From positions 8,226,356-8,290,355 of the forward strand of contig NC_058194.1 in NCBI RefSeq assembly GCF_907165205.1: a stretch of DNA of 64,000 bases, written 5' to 3'. The stretch is from Coccinella septempunctata (Eukaryota; Arthropoda; Insecta; Coleoptera; Coccinellidae). A program made the translations under genes and the position numbers. The notes beneath the pieces are model-generated. The model saw nothing but the letters and a program-made list of their open reading frames with translations, searched no databases and was not told the origin of the DNA. Shown here piece after piece: positions 22,430 to 36,988 of the stretch (the first letter of the stretch is position 1; each line of letters opens with the position of its first letter).

Positions 22430-23200
22430 CTCTTGAAATATATAAAGTATATGCTTACTCATATGATATTCGAATGAAAACTTCAGTTTTGCATGTCTAA
22501 TCTGGCTTTCTAATATCTTCTGTTCTGCTGGCGTGATAGATTTTCCTACTAGCTTAAGATCGATTCATATGTCGGATATTAGCTTCTCCAAAGCACTCCA
22601 GCTCTTTGACTTTGATTTTATGATGAGCTACTATTCCCTTGAGTGGGTCTTGACCTCTCAATAATCTTATTCCTTCTCCAACTTTTGTGTATAATGTTGG
22701 TATTGCAAACTTTGAAACCCCTGTCTTCCTGCATTCGAGGAAAGTATATCCTTTGTATCGAAGAGTTACAGTTACAGTTTGTTCGGCGCATCTGTCGAAT
22801 CCCCCAGACTTGCTACCGCGAGTACCGCGACCAAAGCGGTCTATTGTGGCACACAAACAAGCTCAAAGAGCTAAACTTCTACTTCCAGTGCCATCTTCCA
22901 AAGGGAAGAGGTGATAACAGAGGAGGAGTAGTTCATGAGTTCCCCTTGAACCAGCCTGAGCGAACCTTGTCTGCCGCTGGGCAGTCACTGAGGATATGCT
23001 CAATGGTTTCGTCCTTCTATAAGCAAAGAGAGTCCTTGTATATCGAAGAGCTAGGATGCAGGCTACGATTCATATTCAAACTCTTCTATCGAACTCGAGA
23101 ATTTCATTCGCCGTCCATTTAACTACCCTGAGAGAGTAGTTGACTCTCCAGACTGCCAAATTGTTCATAGGATAAACGTAGGATAAACTAACAACTCTGC
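22430..23200 (-). pseudogene. Degraded retroelement-like coding relic, with RT zinc-ribbon-like motif
   Basis: On the minus strand, about 23040-22975 encodes KDETIEHILSDCPAADKVR. This resembles the EETIEHLL--CP zinc-binding segment found after the RT in R1/Jockey/I-type elements (and in RNase-H-bearing ones). Further along the strand a 100-codon frame (22856-22554) and then SITPAEQKILESQIRHAK (about 22530-22480) look protein-like but are in different frames and separated by stops. I infer an old, broken coding region. Whether all parts belong to one gene is unknown. Confidence 0.4.
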
Positions 23201-23524
23201 AGTTAATGCATTCCTAATTTAAGTTATCTCCAGAGCACCACTCTCTCACATTCATTCGTTATTAAAAAAAAAAACGAAAATGAAATATATAACGTTTTTA
23301 AAATTATTACATAATCATCACAGCTCTTCTTGACAAAAAGACAAAAAGAAAGAAAAGAGTGTTTGAAAAATTCTGAAATACGATTCCCCAAGTGAGCAGT
23401 CCACAAACTAAGGATGAGAGCCATCATAAATATAGAGGTGGAGCCAATGTTATAATACGATCACGTCATCGAGTTCGAATAATCCTACTGTACCAGATTC
23501 TAAAACATATGTGGCAACTACGCT

Positions 23525-23957
<433 letters not shown>

Positions 23958-25875
23958 TAAAGTGTTAATACCACCTCCAAAATAGTAACTCGTTTAACGC
24001 TCTCACCTCATATATATCGATGTCACCTCCGAAATCGGAGGTGACAACGTTTTGCCTTGTTTTTTAGCTTGTTAGATTCAGGAGGCTTCAGGGACCAACA
24101 TATCAAAAAATCGTTTTGAGGTCACAACGCACCCCCTTTATGTACTGAACAATCTTTCAGTTCGAGTGTATATCACTGGCGCTAGTGTGCTGAGCTGTAT
24201 ATCGGAGAATTACTCTGAAAGACTCTTTGCTCGTTTGCACCTCCGAAAATGGCAACGTTGTACTGTGAAAGCAGATGTAGACAGGCGGAATATCAGTATA
24301 CGGAGGAATTAAGTAATGAGAGGCGCAGCGCGTTTTCTCCTCCATTATTGCAAGCCAGTCGGCATATCTCAACGATTTTTTATCGCATTCCTTTGTAGGG
24401 GAAAGAATCACGTGAAAGAGAACCAATCTTGGCTCTCTCGAATGGGATTATGACTGTTTATATTTCATCGTGCGTATATCTATGCATCCGTTGAACTTCT
24501 TTCATCTCAAGCTTACACTATAATTCTGAATTTGGCGAACTATTTCATTACCTATCTGAAAACGAATCGATTTGAGTCTTGTCCGTAATGATATTTCTTC
24601 TCTCTATGGAAATGATCCATATAGATAATACTACCTATTAGTATAACGAATAATCAGTATTGTATCATTGCATATAATAAAATAACCTGTTCAGAGAAAA
24701 ACATTTTTTGGATAAGAAAATTCAGATGTTAATGGTGATGAATATTCAAGGACAATGAGCCAATCCGAAAATTTTCATTTCAGAATCAGGAGAAAAAATG
24801 CTACAAATTTCACAATATCACAGAAATGAACAACGTCGGCTAAACCGAATGTTTGACATTGTGTTATTTCAAATGGAACGCTCTTTATATTTTTCTTGAA
24901 TCAGATTTCTCAAAGATTTTGAGGAATCCTTTGCTCAGAAACATCTCTTTTATTATCGATTATGTTTAAATATTGGATTTTCTCAAAAATTTGAAGAGCT
25001 TGTAGCATCTCTCTGGTTTAAATATTTCAGTGATGTATCATAAAGAAAATTACCAATTATATCGAAACAAGTAAGATTTTATGAAGAATTCGCCAAAACA
25101 GATTTGCATTTTTCGATAGATCATACAGGGTGTAAGGGAAAAAATAAACAATATTGAAGTCTTTGGAAGGCCTCGAGTCAACATATTTTGAAATTGCAAC
25201 CATATTTTTGTCAAGATATAATGAATCTTCAAAATGAAGTTAATAATATAGATACATACTCGGATACATATGATTGAGATACAGATGATTGATTAACTTC
25301 TACTATCTAAAATAAAAAGGTACATAGATAAAATATAGCTATATACAGGATATCTGTAAACAAATGCGAAGGAATAAGGGAGATGATTCCTTAATGAAAA
25401 TAAGCGGGGGTATTTCCTGTAAATTTTCCAAATCGACAGCCCTTCCAAGATACAGCCTTTGGAAGGCGATGACGAGTTTACAGTTTTTAATTTTTTTTAC
25501 AGGTTCTAAAAAACACTGAGTCATAAAACTATACATATTATGAAGCACTGAGTAGATTGTTACCAGTTTCAACTTCGGCAAGCTCGTAGTTTAGGCGGTA
25601 AATTGCTATCGATTTTTTCAATGTGTCTCTCCCTTAAATTCAAAAATTTCTGTGAAAATGTTGAAATTTGAGTTATTATGCTATTGTCATAGAAGTATAC
25701 GAAACTAGCAGGTCGGGGGATCCAAGATTTCGGGCCGATTCACCTTAAAAAAACATAATAAAATGAATTTCGTGAATACCTACCGAGGCTGAAAACCACT
25801 ATTCTCCGCTATAAAAAATTAGTATTATTCCAATAATATACCGACTTAATGAATGCTACATTGCTATTACTATAA

Positions 25876-25997
25876 GGCCCGGTTGTTCAGTTCAGGATGA
25901 GGCCGAGATTTAAGATGATCCTAGATCATCTTACAGAACTGAACTGAAATGTCAAAATCAATCTAGGATAAACTTTAATCCCGAACTGAACAACTGC
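25876..25997. mobile_element. Short GGCCCGGTTGTT MITE in unit B
   Basis: Orthologous to the copy at 8249-8370: same inverted ends and the same neighbouring sequence (CTATAAGGCCCGG on the left and CTGCTATACATG on the right). Confidence 0.7.
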
Positions 25998-26981
25998 TAT
26001 ACATGTAGAGTTTCGGATTTTGCGAGAATCTACTACTTTTTCTTCAAAACAACAACTACGCTGAAGGAAATGTGATTGACTGTTAGCGACGCGGAATATC
26101 AACCATCTAAATTCTGTAGTCCATACAAATTTTTTTGAACTCTCATCATACTATATAGCAGTCGGATACTGAAATCCGTCATTTCTCAAAATGAGTTGTA
26201 AGTTCATAGACTGACCAACATTTTCGAAAGCTATTGATCTATTAATTAAATCGTTCTATAATTGGTCCTAAATTGACAGTAGTATTGTGAAAAACGATAT
26301 GCAGCGGATTATCTAAACACGAAATAAATTCTGAAATGTTTCGGATCATAAGGTTAATTGAATAAGTATCTTGTTCGTATCATTTGTTGAACTTCATTAT
26401 TCTAAATATTCTTCAATGAATGAAAATATAATATCAACACACATAATTTTTTGATTTATTCGTCATCAAATCATTAAATAAATCGTTTCTCGAAAAGTTT
26501 CGAGTCTTGGGGCAAATATAATATTGAATTATTTACATCATTATTTGTCGAACTTCAAAGTTCTGAATGAATTAAAATCTAAACTTGACAATATACGAGA
26601 CAGTTTTCGCAAGAGTTTCAATGAAATCTCAAAATTTTCATCATTCTGGAGCATTCTGGACATCAATAATTCTCGAATCATCCATGGCATAAATTCAATT
26701 TTATCCAATATAACACGCCAAACGAAATGTTACTCGAACTCATCTTGAGCAATTCGTTCCTAAAAAGCTCGAATCAGGTAGAAAAGTTTGAACCCTTCGT
26801 ATCAGCATTAACACGTGTTTTGCAGTAAACAGATGCCGATTTCATTTTCAACGGGCAATGTAACCAGGGTCGGGGGGATGAACCAGAGTCTCTGGATGAA
26901 CGTTTCTCACAACAAGAAGAATTTGAATTTTCATATGAGGGTGAGGGCATTTGTTTCAAAATTTTCAGAGTACAAGGAGTA

Positions 26982-29112
26982 TACAGGGTGTTTCACGAGT
27001 AAACAGACAAATGAAAACCGTGAATAGAGGGCATTGCGCTGAGTTCAAAATCACCCCATATACAGGGTGTCCCAAAACTAGTGAATCAAACGTCACACCA
27101 CGATAGAGTAAACAAAATATTATCGAATGACACCAACATTAGTTCAACGAAAACGTACCGTTTCCAAAATAATCAGAATTTTATTAAAATACCTAAAGTT
27201 TCCGATTTTCGAACTATTTTTCTTGATAACAGGGCCAGTTTGTGAAGAAGGATATCGATTTTAAATTATATTGAACTAAGATTATTGTTTTATCTCCCCT
27301 AATTGAAATTATTTTAAGTAGTTAATCGATAACCATAACCTAAGTCTCGACCTAAGTTGATGTTAATTGAAACAATTGTTTTTTCTACATGATTTTTAAT
27401 ACTCAGATTAAACAGGGGTGATAATATGGGAGAAAAACGCTATCGGCAACAGGTTAGGTTTCCTCAGAAACCGTACATTTTCGCTCAACTAATGTTGTTG
27501 TCATTCGATAGTATTTGATCTACTCTATCGTGGTGTGACGTTTGTTTCGATAGTTTCGGGGCACCCTATATATAGGTTTCTTCAGTGTTTTTTGAAATTT
27601 CTCGAATTTCCGTTCGGCTATAACTCCTGAAATTCTCTATCAAGTCGACTGAAAATTTATATTTAGCCTTGAGTTGTTAATTTCATTGAAACAGAGCATT
27701 TAAATTCGACAAAAATCAGGACCGGGCTCAGTGAGGCTTTACTTAACTTCAAACTCATAAAAACACCGTGTATGTAGTTTTTTAATAATAATTTAAACTT
27801 TTTTGTTATTTGCATTATTATTGTCTCAAAATGAATTGATTTTTGGGTTGCCCTTCCTGTTGATCATGTTCTAGAAAAAATTGTTTTGGTCAGACGCCTC
27901 TAAGGAATAGAGGACTTCATGAAAAATAGAAATTCTTCAAAATAGTCATTCACAATGATGAAATGTTTCAAAATTGATAATGCTCAAATATGGATGGAAG
28001 AACTACGCTAACTTGAAACTAAATATTAAAACTTGATCTTCAGAATTAATCTATTTTTCTATGGACAACTAGTTGTGTGAATGAAAACAAAGAAAGAAAT
28101 CGCGGGGTGTCAGATCTGGAGATCTAGCAGTCCAATGTTGGGGTCCTACCCTTCAAATGAAATGACCTGAAATACTGATAAATACTTTTGCTGGTGCATG
28201 AATATCATCAATGTTTCAATAACAAATTGTAATAAGACCAGACCAATCCATAGATTTCAATAGATCCAATAATGAATATAACGGAATAAGTGAAGAATTC
28301 GAAAGTGCATTTATCATACTTATTCGAAGTGCCAATCATTACCTTCACTAAAAGACCAAATGAGGTGAAAATCAATTCGAAAAATTACTTCAGGTCCACG
28401 TTAGCCATAAAAAGCGATTCATTCGGAAGATATCATGTTATAATTATTATTTTCATGATAGCGTAGTTTTTTATTGCTATTTTTGTTCATTATCAATAAT
28501 GAAGCTTATTATAACTGTGAATGATTTATCTGAATAACCAGATATGCTAAAATATCAAAAACGAAAAAATTCAGTTGAACATTTCCAATTCCATTTTTAG
28601 ATTTCCACATCTGATTGGCGATCATATTCATACCATTAATTATTGTGAATTAAAATTCAATATGCAGCGCTGTTTTTTCTAGAGGCATTTCTCCACCAAA
28701 TAATTATTCATTAAAAATTATCCACTGATAAAGCATACCAAAATTTCGTTGATTTTGAGAAAATCTATGCAGATACCTGAAAAATTCAAAATTATGACGA
28801 AAAAAACTACAGAGTGTTTTGCATGAGTTTAAGTTTGAATATGGCCTCAATGAGTCCGGTCCTGTGTTCGCCAACTTTTAATGTTCTGTTTTATTGAAAC
28901 TTACAAGCTTAAGCGGATAATGAGTTTTTAGCCGAATACAACTGAATTATTTGGAGTTATAGCTGAACGAAAATTCGGGAAATTTGAATAAACTCCTCTG
29001 TATATCGGAAACGCAATGCACAAGACACACATATGAGGTGTTTTTGAACTCAGCTCAATGCCCTCTATTCACAGTTTTCGTTTGTCCGTTTACTTGTGAA
29101 ACATCCTGTGTA
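26982..29112. mobile_element. Decayed mariner-like transposon in unit B
   Basis: Collinear with 10839-13110, with the same TACAGGGTGTTTCAC inverted ends. The minus-strand WTARSPDLTPRDFFL relic is at about 28090-28134. Several deletions relative to copy A. Confidence 0.7.
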
Positions 29113-30667
29113 CTGAAAAATCGCAAAAGACACCTCGAGCAATTAAGAAATGCCATTCAATCGAGGAGTTTCTTTTGATCCGCTATGATGGAAAATGTCA
29201 ATATCCAGATATAATTATTATTTATATAATAATATCTCGAAAACCAAGGCACTTTTACCAAACGTAAAATATATTTATCTGAACCGCCATAGAGTCCTCT
29301 ACCCGCAGGATCCATATTATCCATTCATTACGCCACACCCTGTATAATTATTATCATTATATCAATGTATTGAAAATAAACAGACATGAATACGAGCCAG
29401 TTGTTTTGAGAGGTGAAGCCACTCTTGCTTCAAACATCTTTTAGTTATTTTGACTACTATTCACGCAAGATGATTTTTGTTGAAGAATTCAACATTCTTG
29501 TAATTATCCGTTCATTTCTTCAAGAGATACCCATTCCCTACCACTTTTGATTATTCAACTCAATGCTAACACTGCATCGAATGCATTTCATCTTCGGGTT
29601 TATTTTTTTTTGAATTCTACAACTGATGTAACGTCTTCAACCTCCTGCCAAAGAAGATAAACAACAGTAATTCTCCTCAAGCTACTGATCACTTGTATTT
29701 TCCATATAAATAACTAGATTTGGTATGTCTTCAATCAGTTTGTATAAACGTCAATTATGTTCGTTACATATTTTCGACTCAATATTTTCCGAAGTGATTT
29801 GACATTGTGATGAAATACGTAATTACTGAGAGACTCACGTAGAACGGACTACGTAGCACTGATTTAAAACTCAAGAATGTTTCGACAAGCGTCTTAACCC
29901 AACATTTTTGTACCATACAGAGTGAAAGGCATCCAATTTCCATGGCCAATCCAGTGCTAAAATGAAAGTGAATGAAGTATAGAAGCTGAAAGTAAAACGT
30001 ATATCTTTATTGATTCATTCAGGAAAAACATTTATATGGAGTTCCTAATGTCATGAATATAATGCCCAAAAATTAGACTACTATTTCATACCAGAACAAA
30101 TTCGGTAAAATTGTCTTTTGAATTAATCCTATATGTCACGAAAAATTTCATTTTCATGCATCATTCATTTTGGGACCTATATGGTATTAAACTCCCCTAT
30201 CGGACGAAGTATCGTAGACATAAGCATATTTATTCAAAACTGTCCAAATTCATTTACACCGAGATCACGAACCTTATCAATCAATTATCAGCGTATGAAG
30301 TTTATTAATATTATCTAGTATCGTTCTCGAACTATTTACAGGTTTCAATATTTGTGAATGAATCGGAAGAGCAGCTGTATTCTATATATGAGTAGAATTC
30401 GAGCTGTCTTACTTTCTGTCCTCCTAAAATCTGACAACGTTGCGGGAGGTGAGAGCGCACTACTAATAAGAAATATATGCGGAGGTAGTAAGGTCTGATT
30501 CGTTTGAAGAAAAATTTTTCGATAAAAATCTTTTCCCCTCTTTAGGTACCCCTGCTATTTACCTTCCCCTCTACATATATAAACAAAAATTATTCCAATT
30601 ATATAACTCCTTCACCCGGAGGTCAGGTCGCCCAATGAACTTAACGGAGGTAACAACGCACTACGGG

Positions 30668-31080
<413 letters not shown>

Positions 31081-31116
<36 letters not shown>
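31081..31116. repeat. (TA)n microsatellite, about 36 bp
   Basis: A short TA tract separating the TGAAGCC element from the AGTTTGGGG element. Confidence 0.95.
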
Positions 31117-31124
<8 letters not shown>

Positions 31125-31132
31125 AATCGTCA

Positions 31133-31247
31133 AGTTTGGGGACATTTTCAAGGTGGCATTTTTTTTGTATACATTACTATACATTCGTATATATGACCTA
31201 TTGGACCGGAGAAAACCAGAAAAAAACATTTTTTTCAAGTTTGGGGT
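31133..31247. repeat. Left AGTTTGGGG words
   Basis: AGTTTGGGGACAT at 31133 (part of the terminal repeat) and AGTTTGGGGTCAT at 31238. Further complements lie inside at about 32751 (CCCCAAACTT) and 33450 (CCCAAACTT). Confidence 0.6.
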
Positions 31248-32846
31248 CATCCTTATATTTGATTTTTTTTCTGATATTGTGGTATACATATGTGTTATTC
31301 CGTTAATGAAGTCTAAAAAATCACAAATAATGAAAATTCAATCGTTATTAAACACGTTTGTTTTCAATATTTGCTTTAATTCTGTTGATTCATTATTTCA
31401 GGATCTTCACGGTCCGTTTGCACAAAGTGTTCAATTCACTCGTGTAATGATACGTGTTCAATTCATTTAAAGGGAAATTTCATAGATTTTTTTGTATCTG
31501 AAAACACTCAGGTGAGTATTGAACAGACTCTATTGAGTCTGATTGTATGGGCTATTGCATATATGCAGGTTGAATGTATGTTATGAATTTTCATTGAACT
31601 GATTTAAACCAAGAATGATATGGAATAGTCATTTCAATAATTACTGAAAACAAAATAACTGAACATATTTTTTAGAGAATTTTCTAATGGAATCAATGAA
31701 TCTGTGAAAATTATTTGAAGCATCAAAAAGTTCAGACGCAGAATATTCAAAATATCACATGATATTTCATTTCGCCGAATTACTCAAAATAAGAGATGAT
31801 AGTTGGTTAGTGGGCGTACCTTATCTACCGAGTAAAGAACAGTAGATCCCGGATAGCATGCTCGCCACCGGATTACAGCACTTCAACTTATCTACCTACT
31901 ATGACTGAAATCTATGGCAGAAATATTGATTAAGATCTTTTCACTTCGTGAGAATTCGAATATTCGAACCGACAAACTGGTTATTACATGCAGCAAGTTG
32001 AATGAATATTTCAGTAGTTCATTGCTGAAAAAGGTCCATGGTAAAAATGCTGCATCTATAAAAAAATATTGAAAGGGAAAGAAACCAACATCTGTAATGT
32101 CAACACACAATGAGTCCACAATAATCTATTCAAGTTAAAAAGTTGTATCGTTTCTTCAAATTACAATATAACTCATACTCACAAAATGACCTGTCAAGTA
32201 TATTGAAAAACATGAATTGAACAATAAATCACCGTATCAATATGTCAAATGATAAACACTAATAATAGAAAACTTCTAATAATAATATCAATTCGATGCT
32301 GATTGATTAATATTTTTCATCCTTCAGTAGTAATAGAAGACTGCAGCAAAACTAAAGCAAAAGACCCGGGTTCTCGATAGAGCTTCCCGCTGCGATACCT
32401 AATAATTTCTAAAAAGTTCCTGTCGAAAAACCTCCCGTCGAGCTAATTAAGGGAAACTGAAATATCAAATTATTCAATAAAATTTACTGCAGCCAATCGT
32501 TCTGTTGTTGAAATACTGTATTTTTACAGGTAACAATATTTTTATTGTTACCATAACAAAAGTTTTTCAAAACATTACGATTCTCATAAGGAGGTATGAA
32601 TATGTTAAAAATATAATAAAGATCGAAGAGCCGCCACTGCCGGTCGATATGAATTAATTCATGTTGGACGGAATATATCAAATGAGTCGATAAAATTCGT
32701 TGTAACCTTTTTTTCCATCGTTGAGGAACACTTGGAATATTACTGACCCCAAACTTACCATACCATAGCAAAAAGGTTCCAAACGATTTTCATTAGTATA
32801 AATATCTAATGGACGTTAGATATAAATTTTTTATATTCAACTGCTT

Positions 32847-33320
32847 ATAGGCAGGAAGTCCAACTTGAACCTTCAAAATAAATCACTTATTTACAAGGCA
32901 ATCATCAAGCCAATATGGACGTACGGCATCCAATTCTGGTGTTGCGCTAAACCATCAAATATTCAAATCATCCAAAGACTCCAATCTAAAATACTACGTT
33001 CAGTGGTTAATGCCCCTTGGTATGTCTCCAACCACACCATCCATGAGGATTTAATGGACCCATATGTCACTACAGAAATAGAAAATTACTCGAGAAAATA
33101 TCATCAGAAGCTAGAAGGACATGCCAACCAACTGATCGACCAACTGACAGAAGATCCCTTCAACTCACGGAGGTTGAAAAGAACCTGGCCAAACGACCTA
33201 ACTGGATGATCTTAACTATGAATTGATGTTCAATACTTTCTCTTAGTCTCTACATACAACACATTTACTTAATACTTTTGAAAGTAGATTGTAAATCTCT
33301 ATAAATTCAATAAAAAAAAA
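32847..33320 (+). mobile_element. 5'-truncated Jockey-like non-LTR retrotransposon fragment
   Basis: Only the C-terminal part of the RT ORF and the 3' tail remain. The fragment ends after AATTCAATAAAAAAAAAA at about 33320, a short poly(A) with a nearby AATAAA. The abrupt 5' start inside coding sequence is typical of incomplete target-primed reverse transcription. No target duplication was obvious. Confidence 0.8.
32865..33209 (+). pseudogene. C-terminus of a Jockey-like reverse transcriptase
   Basis: 114 codons carrying the diagnostic segment LIYKAIIKPIWTYGIQFW, then IQRLQSKILR and NAPWYVSNHTIHEDL. These are characteristic of the region after the RT domain in insect Jockey-clade elements. 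The catalytic YADD region and the endonuclease are missing. The open frame reads in from upstream without an ATG at its head, so this is a truncated relic rather than a gene. The remaining reading frame has no stops. Confidence 0.85.
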
Positions 33321-34106
33321 ACTAATCATATGGACTTAATTCAATAAAACTCATTGAATTCACCCGTTCTATTGTTGAGATACCTAATCTGAAGATAATA
33401 TTGTCCTCATGATCATCATACTATAACATAAAGCATAAAGGTCCCAAACTTTACGAGGGGTATATAACATTAACAACGATATATTTTAACTGGCAGAATC
33501 ATTGAAATATTCCACTCCTCCTCCACCGGTTGGAAAAGTGTTACTACGTAAAAGATCTCAACCGTAATTAGCCATTTTTTTTTCATTAATTACGTGTTTC
33601 AAACGATTGAATATAAATCCAATCCTTAGGGTGCGATATCCATCCATCTAAAGCGATCAGGAATTTTTGATGACAATTATTGACTCAATAGGTATTACCA
33701 GATTGCGGAAAGGATGTAGAATATTTGTGAGAGAAAACTTCTGAAATCAGAATTTCCGTACTTAACTGAATTCAGACAAAGTATTCCCCCCTTTTCATGA
33801 ACTGACCCCGAACTGAACAAATTTCGGATATACAAGCTCATCAATACCTGAAAATTCTAGAATATTCTTCCCCGTTCGTTGCTGTCTATGAAATTAACGA
33901 ATGAAATATATCCACATAGCAACAGCCGTAGGGATTCCCTGATGACGAAATCCGCTAACTTTTACCTATTCAAAATATCCTAATATTGAGCAGGAAATCT
34001 TCTATAACAATGATATGAAACTCAAATGAGACTTTGAAACTCAATAGCAAGAAAGGAATATTTCGTACTTTTGATATTCCTATAGACGCAAAACTTCGGT
34101 GGATAT

Positions 34107-35602
34107 ATACAGGGCGATTTCTGACCAATGACCCATTGAAAGGGGATAATAGAGGACAATATGAGGAGTCAGAAATGAGCACTCAATCATATTTTATGCC
34201 TACTAGTTTCTGAGATACTGGGTGTTTCCTGAAAATCATTATATTGAAACCCCGACAGTTTCAAAACTGCTGATTTTGATGATATTTGCTCAAATTTAAT
34301 CTTTGAGACAATCAAAAGCAGAAATCAATAAAAAAACAGGACCGTACAAGATCATAAACTTTTTACGTTCTAGTAGTAAAACATCCCTCTGTATACGAGT
34401 CAAAAAATTTTAATTATCAATTTTGTAGACATGAAAAAATGCTATGGAAATCAATGATCAATCTGAATAGCACAAATTTTCTGTTTATAGTAGAGCCATC
34501 TGAAAAACAAAATATCACGATTTTTTTTACAAATCTCGAAATAATCGACTGATTTCAATAATATTTAAAACTATGTTTGAGAAGCAGGTGTTAAAAAATT
34601 ATTTCGATATTAAAGACTGATTTTGTGCCCTAGTTTTGTTGATCAGATATCAAAAACACCACTCCGTATGATTCGCATTTTTATCATCAACATATTCGGA
34701 AAAGGAGAAATAATATTTCTGAAAGAATTATTTCCTGAAGTCCTAGAAGAAGGCCAGCACCATCTCCTGATTTTATCCCTTTGGATAATTTTTATAGGGT
34801 CATTAGAAAAAATTAGAATATCCGAAAAATATTAATACTAGAGTTGAATTATTTTAGAGATTTGATGAAGTATGTGCTGATCTTCGGTATAACCCTCGAA
34901 TGTAACGAAAATCTGTTTTATATGTATAGAAAAAAGCTGAAAAATGCATGGTCATTCAAAGCAGCTTACTGATGAATTTCATAAATAAGTTATCATATTT
35001 CCTATGTGTTCGTTAGAAGTTCAATTTAAATAAGAATTGTTCGTCTATGAATGAATTTTCCGAAACGTGTGTCTAATCAATTGAAAAAAATGTGCTAATT
35101 GAATACATTGTTGCCGAATCATTTCTTCTCGTCTACACGAATATGTTAGTTTCGAATGCATCATTGATTTCTATAGCATTTTTTCTTGTCTTCACGAAAC
35201 TAACAGAAAAAAATTCTTCGCGTACAGAGTTATGTTTTGATACATGGGCGTAAAATGTTCATAATAGAGTACGGTCCTTCTTTAGAGAATTTTGGCAAGA
35301 AAATTGCAGAAAGTATGCAACTGAACAGTGAATTCTACTGAAAGTACGTATGTAACTGCAGAGAATTCACGGTGCATGAATTCACTAGTAATTATCTAGA
35401 GAATTTTCGACTGTTGTAAAAGGTAGAAGGTAAAAGGGCTTTAAAGACAAAAACATTCAAAAGTTTGGAAATTATAGAGGTTTGAATATACTGTGATGTT
35501 CAGAAAACACCAAGTATCACAGAAATTGGATGTTTGCGTGCCCATTTCTGACCCCTATTACCACCTGCCCGATGGGTCATTGGTTAGAAATTACCCTGTA
35601 TA
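34107..35602. mobile_element. MITE-like inverted repeat, about 1.5 kb
   Basis: TATACAGGGCGATTTCTGACC at the left pairs with the complement at the right (GGTTAGAAATTACCCTGTATA). Matching extends about 75 bases through CAATGACCCAT and GTCAGAAATG. The interior has no convincing ORF. TA at both outer edges fits a Tc1/mariner-type target. Confidence 0.6.
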
Positions 35603-35678
35603 CTTAAATACATTGGATCTTTTCGTACTTTATACAGAGAGGTTAAAAAGATTTATGTTGACTTGAGTCGACAATATA

Positions 35679-36270
35679 CAGGGTGTTTCAGAATAAGGTT
35701 CCGTGAATTCGGGATCCTATTCCTCAGATGATTTTATGTTACAAAGACGCTATGGATATTGTTTCTGAAATACAGGGTGTTCAAATACAAAAAATTGTAA
35801 AATCAGAAGTTATCTCCAATGTCGGAGTACATGAGATAAGTAATTGCAGAATTTCGTAGCTATCTGATGAAATTGCTTTTATTTTTATCTCAGAAAGTAT
35901 TTATTTCAGGTGAAAAACTCAAGTAACTATTCTGACTGTGGATTATTGGATAATTACGGAAATAATTTCAAATTTGAAAAAAAGCATTGGCGTACCATTT
36001 TTTACCAAATTTATTCGGAAAGAAGTCTGTACGGACGCCTCTGAGGAATATAAGAAATAGTTGGAAAATTTGAAAAAATCTGTTTTAATGCAGACTCATA
36101 ACCTACCAAAACTCAAATGAAAACAATGTACGATTTTGAAAATATTTCCGAAAAACCAATTTTTGTTTTGAATTTCAACAGCCTGTATTTCAGGAACAAT
36201 ACGTAAGAAACCCATAGTCCATAGTATCTTTGTATCATAAAATCATCTGAAAAAATAAGATTCATTTAAT
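35679..36270. repeat. Second inverted repeat (MITE-like), about 0.6 kb
   Basis: Arms at about 35720-35805 and 36175-36255 share CAGATGATTTTATG, ACAAAGA and TCTGAAATACAGG-type segments in inverse order. The left side starts ATACAGGGTGTTTCAG. Probably another mariner-type MITE, decayed. Confidence 0.5.
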
Positions 36271-36988
36271 TAATTGAGTTTTTGAGCCCTATAATCATGG
36301 ACTCCAAATGTATATGTTTCTTATGAGTTTCTATTCAGTGAGGATGAACTAAAGTCTCTAATGCGTTTCTCTGCCGAATATCAAACTTTAATTTACAAAA
36401 CTACAAAGCAGTACCTATTATCGATATAGCCGTCAAATATCAAAGAAACAAAATTTTCAGCCTTCAATCCAGATTTCTTAGATCGATAAAGGAATTCTAT
36501 GAATTGAATTTGATCTTCACAATTATGACAAAAAACGTGAACTTCCAACATAAAAACTCTCAGATCACGTAACAGGACAAATTATACCAGAGAAACGCTG
36601 AAACATGCGATATTTTCTTTACATTTGTTTAAATCGTAATATTTGAGGACGTTCTACGTAATGGTATGGCCAGTTTGGAACAAAAATATTTCAGTGATCT
36701 TACAACGAAATTTTTACAAATGAATTTCATTTGTGAAAGTTAGAAACAGGTTTTATTTCTGGAGAATGAGACCATTCACAATGAGGCCGTTATGTTAATC
36801 TCTACGTCGTGTTATGACTATAATTATTCGAAATATATTTGTGTTTTTCAATATATTATAAAATATGTTGCTATATATGGTGAAAGTATTTATTATATTC
36901 AATTAATTCATTATGGAAACCTTGAATCTTGGTCTACAAATTTATATGTGTGTGAATCGTAAAGTTTGAGGACGTTTTTCGTTTCGGC

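Noticed and set aside
22643..23122. 159-codon plus-strand ORF
   Set aside because: The opposite strand carries the recognisable DETIEHILSDCP motif; the plus-strand frame has no domain and looks like its shadow.
31153..31470. 105-codon ORF at the left end of the AGTTTGGGG element
   Set aside because: Hydrophobic low-complexity translation across word copies and T-runs; no domain and no second copy to test conservation.
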